In this document: positions 61,185 to 64,000 of the stretch, one piece after another
How the letters are laid out: each line of letters begins with the position of its first letter
Numbering within the stretch: position 1 is the stretch's first letter
Origin: Myxococcales bacterium
Lineage (GTDB): Bacteria > Myxococcota_A > Polyangia > Nannocystales > Nannocystaceae
NCBI GenBank assembly: GCA_020633335.1
Contig: JACKDU010000009.1
Coordinates: forward strand, 124,001-188,000
Length of the DNA stretch: 64,000 nt
Direction: 5' to 3'
Notes under the pieces: model-generated
The model's input: the letters and a program-made list of their open reading frames with translations, nothing else
Databases searched by the model: none
Told to the model about the DNA's origin: nothing
Position numbers and translations under genes: made by a program

Positions 61185-62684
61185 ATGAATCCAACAATCT
61201 GTCGAGCCGGCCTGGCCCTCCTCCTGGGGGTCGGCGGCTGCCAGGGTCAGGCCCAACGGGCCGACTCCCACGCAACCGCAAGCGCCGCACCCATTGCCCC
61301 GGCGACGCGCTACCGCGTCGACCTCCTCCCCGATGATCAGGCCCTCGGCGGCGAGGCGCCCCTGGTCACCGTGGTCCTCTACTCCGACTACGCCTGTCCG
61401 CCCTGCGCGCGGACCTGGGCGGTCCTCGAGAACCTCCTCGAGGACTACGGCGACGATCTCCGGGTCGTGGTGCGCAGCCTCACGGCGCCTGGCTTCAAGG
61501 CCGGCGAGGAGGCGGTCGAGGCCGCCCTCGCGGCTGGCGCGCAGGGGGCCTTCTGGCCGATGCACCGCCGCCTCTTCACGGCCCCGCCGCGCGAACGCCG
61601 CGAGATCGAGGCCCACGCCGCCGCTCTCAACCTCGACCTCGATCGCCTCCGCGAGGACCTCGACACCGGCGCCTTCACCGGCCCGCGCCTCCGCCAGCGC
61701 CGCCAGGCGCTCGAGCTCGGGGTCGCCTTCGGCCCGGTCGCCTTCGTCAACGGCCGGCCGGTGGTCGGCTTCCACGAGGAGGGCGAGTGGCATGCGCTCA
61801 TCGACGCCGAGCTCGCCGAGGCGCGCCGCCGCGTGGCCGCCGGGACCCCGCGGGAGGGGCTCTACGAGGCGATCCTCGAGGGATCCGAGCGCGCGCCGAT
61901 CGCCCTCGAGGGCGAGGCCGCGGCCGCCCGCGACGCCCTCCTCGCCAAGATTCCGCCGTCGATCGACGACCTCGAGCTGGGCCCCGAGCCCGACGAGGGC
62001 CGGCGCTACCAGGTCCCGCTCGGCGGCGCGGTCTACTACGGCCCCGCGGACGCGCCGGTGGTGATCGTCGCCTTCATGGACGCCGCCTGCCCCTACTGCC
62101 GGCGGGCCCTCTCGACCGCCCTCGCCGACCTCGAGACGCGCTACCCCCTCGAGCTCCGCCTCGAGATCCGCCACCTCCCGCTGCCGATCCACCCGAGCGC
62201 CGAGGGGGCCGCGCGGGCGGCGATCGCCGCCGGTCGCCAGGGGCAATTCGCGGCCTTCTACCGCGCCCTCCTGACCGGCGAGAAGCGCCCCCTGAGCCGC
62301 ACCCTCTTCATCGAGATCGCCGAGGGCCTCGGCCTCGATCGCGCCCGCTTCCTCGCCGATCTCGACGATCCCGAGGTCGCCGCCGAGGTCCGCCGCGACA
62401 TGGAGCTGGCGCTCGGCGCCGGCGTCCAGGCGACCCCCTCGTTCTTCATCAACGGCCGCTTCTACAGCGGCCACCGCGAGGCCGACGTGCTCGCCGCGGT
62501 GGTCGACGACGAGGTGAGGGCCGCCCGCGAGGCGATCGACGGCGGGGCCCCCCGCGGCGACGTCGCGGCCGCCCGGATCGCCGCCGGCGATCCCCTGCCG
62601 ACCCGCTCCCTGCGCCCCAAGTCCCCACAGCCGGGGGAGGCCGAGCCCGCGCCGCCCCCATCACCCGCGACCGACGACGACTAG
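61185..62684 (+). CDS. Lipoprotein with two DsbA-like thioredoxin modules
   Basis: The 499-residue product has a lipobox (LGVGGC) and two DsbA/thioredoxin-like modules. The first active site is CPPC (71-74 in LYSDYACPPCARTW), the second CPYC (302-305 in AFMDAACPYCRRAL); a cis-Pro segment is visible in each (FGPVAFVNGR; QATPSFFINGR). These domains form or shuffle disulfides in exported proteins. A Pro/Ala-rich tail follows. The next gene has the same double layout, giving four modules in a row. Confidence 0.88.
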   Translation: MNPTICRAGLALLLGVGGCQGQAQRADSHATASAAPIAPATRYRVDLLPDDQALGGEAPLVTVVLYSDYACPPCARTWAVLENLLEDYGDDLRVVVRSLTAPGFKAGEEAVEAALAAGAQGAFWPMHRRLFTAPPRERREIEAHAAALNLDLDRLREDLDTGAFTGPRLRQRRQALELGVAFGPVAFVNGRPVVGFHEEGEWHALIDAELAEARRRVAAGTPREGLYEAILEGSERAPIALEGEAAAARDALLAKIPPSIDDLELGPEPDEGRRYQVPLGGAVYYGPADAPVVIVAFMDAACPYCRRALSTALADLETRYPLELRLEIRHLPLPIHPSAEGAARAAIAAGRQGQFAAFYRALLTGEKRPLSRTLFIEIAEGLGLDRARFLADLDDPEVAAEVRRDMELALGAGVQATPSFFINGRFYSGHREADVLAAVVDDEVRAAREAIDGGAPRGDVAAARIAAGDPLPTRSLRPKSPQPGEAEPAPPPSPATDDD

Positions 62685-62763
62685 CCGCCAACCACCGAGA
62701 CCCAAAAGAACTTGGCCGCGTCGGCGGCCCCAACTAAGGTCCGACACCAAAGCGAGACAGAAC

Positions 62764-64000
62764 ATGAAGAACCTCAGCGTTTCCACCGCCCTGGCCCTGG
62801 CCCTGGCCCTCACCTCCACCGCCAACGTCGGCTGCACCGGTCAGCGCGGCGGCACCCCGCAGAAGCAGGACGCCGCGGCCCAGGACGCCGCCAGCACCAA
62901 GAAGGTGCTGACGATGGACGACGTCGACGACAAGCTCAAGGACAAGGTCGTCGGCGAGCGCTTCCGCGTCACCTACACCGAGGACGACAACTACAAGGGC
63001 GCCGAGAACCCGCTGGTGACGATCGTCGAGTTCTCCGACTACCAGTGCCCCTACTGCGCCCGCTTCACCGGGATGCTCGACGAGCTCCTCAAGGACCCGG
63101 CCTACAAGGACGACGTCCGGATCGTCTTCAAGCAGTTCCCGCTGCCGATGCACAAGGACGCCGACCGCGGCGCCCGGGCGTCCTACGCCGCCGGCCTCCA
63201 GGGCAAGTTCTGGGAGATGCACGACAAGCTCTTCGCCAACCCCAAGGCGATGACCGACGCCGACGTCGACAAGTACGCCCAGGAGATCGGCCTCGACATG
63301 GCCAAGTTCAAGGCGGACATCGACAGCGACGCCGCCAAGAACAAGGTCAAGGCCGACATGGACCTCGGCAAGAACTTCGGCGTCCGCGGGACCCCGAGCT
63401 TCTTCATCAACGGCGCCTGGCAGCGCGGCGCGCCGCGGGCGATCGACGCCCTCAAGCAGATCGTCGACGGCGAGAAGAAGGTCGCCTCGGAGCTGATCGC
63501 CGCCGGCTCGAAGCGCGAGGAGGTCTACGCCCGGATCATGCGGGCGGCCGCCGACAAGCGCGACCAGCCGCCCCCGCAGCAGAACAAGCAGCAGCAGCGC
63601 CCCGGCGCGCCTGACCCGGCGGCCAGCTACGCGGTGCCGACCGACGGCCGCCCGGCCTTCGGCCCCGAGGACGCGCTGGTCACGGTGATCGAGTTCTCCG
63701 ACTTCCAGTGCCCCTTCTGCAACCGGGTCACCGACACCCTCAAGGAGATCAAGACCAACTACCCGAGCGACGTCCGGGTGGTCTTCCGTCAGCTCCCGCT
63801 CGGCTTCCACGACCGCGCCCGCCCGGCCGCCAAGGCCGCGCTCGCGGCCGCCCAGCAGGGCAAGTTCTGGGAGATGCACGACAAGATGTTCGCCAACCAG
63901 AAGGGCCTCACCGACGAGAACTTCGTGATCTGGGCGAAGGAGCTCGGCCTCGACGCGGCCAAGTTCCAGAAGGACATGAACGACCCGAAGATCGAGCAGA
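62764..64000 (+). CDS. Lipoprotein with two DsbA-like thioredoxin modules (3' end cut)
   Basis: 412 codons are visible before the window ends. The product has a lipobox-like TANVGC, then a first module with CPYC (95-98, EFSDYQCPYC) and GTPSFFING, a Gln/Pro linker, and a second module with CPFC (316-319, EFSDFQCPFC) that is interrupted by the window edge. The modules resemble DsbG/BdbD-type thioredoxin-fold domains. Together with the preceding gene this suggests a locus devoted to extracytoplasmic disulfide chemistry. Confidence 0.9.
   Translation, partial: MKNLSVSTALALALALTSTANVGCTGQRGGTPQKQDAAAQDAASTKKVLTMDDVDDKLKDKVVGERFRVTYTEDDNYKGAENPLVTIVEFSDYQCPYCARFTGMLDELLKDPAYKDDVRIVFKQFPLPMHKDADRGARASYAAGLQGKFWEMHDKLFANPKAMTDADVDKYAQEIGLDMAKFKADIDSDAAKNKVKADMDLGKNFGVRGTPSFFINGAWQRGAPRAIDALKQIVDGEKKVASELIAAGSKREEVYARIMRAAADKRDQPPPQQNKQQQRPGAPDPAASYAVPTDGRPAFGPEDALVTVIEFSDFQCPFCNRVTDTLKEIKTNYPSDVRVVFRQLPLGFHDRARPAAKAALAAAQQGKFWEMHDKMFANQKGLTDENFVIWAKELGLDAAKFQKDMNDPKIEQ

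Overview
The window is very GC-rich and looks like chromosomal DNA of a myxobacterium, most likely of the Nannocystaceae type. I infer this from MYXO-CTERM-like tails (Cys motif, hydrophobic stretch, Arg run), lipoproteins with long Ser/Thr/Gly linkers, DUF4215 and choice-of-anchor L proteins, a membrane Ser/Thr kinase beside an ECF sigma factor, and high third-position GC. No plasmid, phage or CRISPR signature is visible. Most content is housekeeping genes embedded in a large cell-envelope and secreted-protein repertoire.

Layout. 0-4.6 kb: the end of a TPR-like gene, a WGR/SUKH-like protein, a regulatory-looking stretch (small ORF, large hairpin), a short operon ending in an HNH endonuclease, and a secreted protein whose MYXO-CTERM-like tail is out of frame. 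4.6-10.1 kb: lipoproteins, a TerB/Coq4-like fusion, a broken gene and a c-type cytochrome lipoprotein. 10.1-19.2 kb: Ser/Thr kinase divergent from an ECF sigma factor, then several envelope proteins, four with apparent single-base frameshifts. 20-23 kb: an oxidative-stress operon (rubrerythrin, Fe-S/CCG oxidoreductase, DUF3501 protein, peroxiredoxin). 23.3-29.8 kb: proline--tRNA ligase, an MlaF-like ATPase coupled to an unknown gene, a lectin-like lipoprotein and an rRNA methyltransferase. 29.8-33.5 kb: tandem duplicated DUF4215/choice-of-anchor L lipoproteins with duplicated terminators. 33.7-39.9 kb: a RimK/RCK_C fusion, more surface proteins, a 36-bp perfect inverted repeat at a stop codon, and a membrane thioredoxin. 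40-49.3 kb: coaX, a DUF2254 protein, VOC, TerB, CorA, an orphan type I methyltransferase pair (HsdM, HsdS, no HsdR) and rplM-rpsI. 49.6-60 kb: response regulator plus NAD kinase, RNA ligase, VTT membrane protein, beta-CASP nuclease, SIMPL protein, aminotransferase, YhhN protein. 60.2 kb: tRNA-Gly with its own promoter and terminator. 60.5-64 kb: a secreted protein and two genes that each encode two DsbA-like modules, the last cut by the window end.

A recurring feature is single-base frame breaks: six genes are interrupted by what looks like one inserted or deleted base, usually in GC-rich low-complexity DNA, and a seventh is broken more than once. Sequencing or assembly indels are the simplest explanation. 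In two cases the break separates the secreted body from its anchor or Cys-rich tail, so it deserves checking against raw reads.
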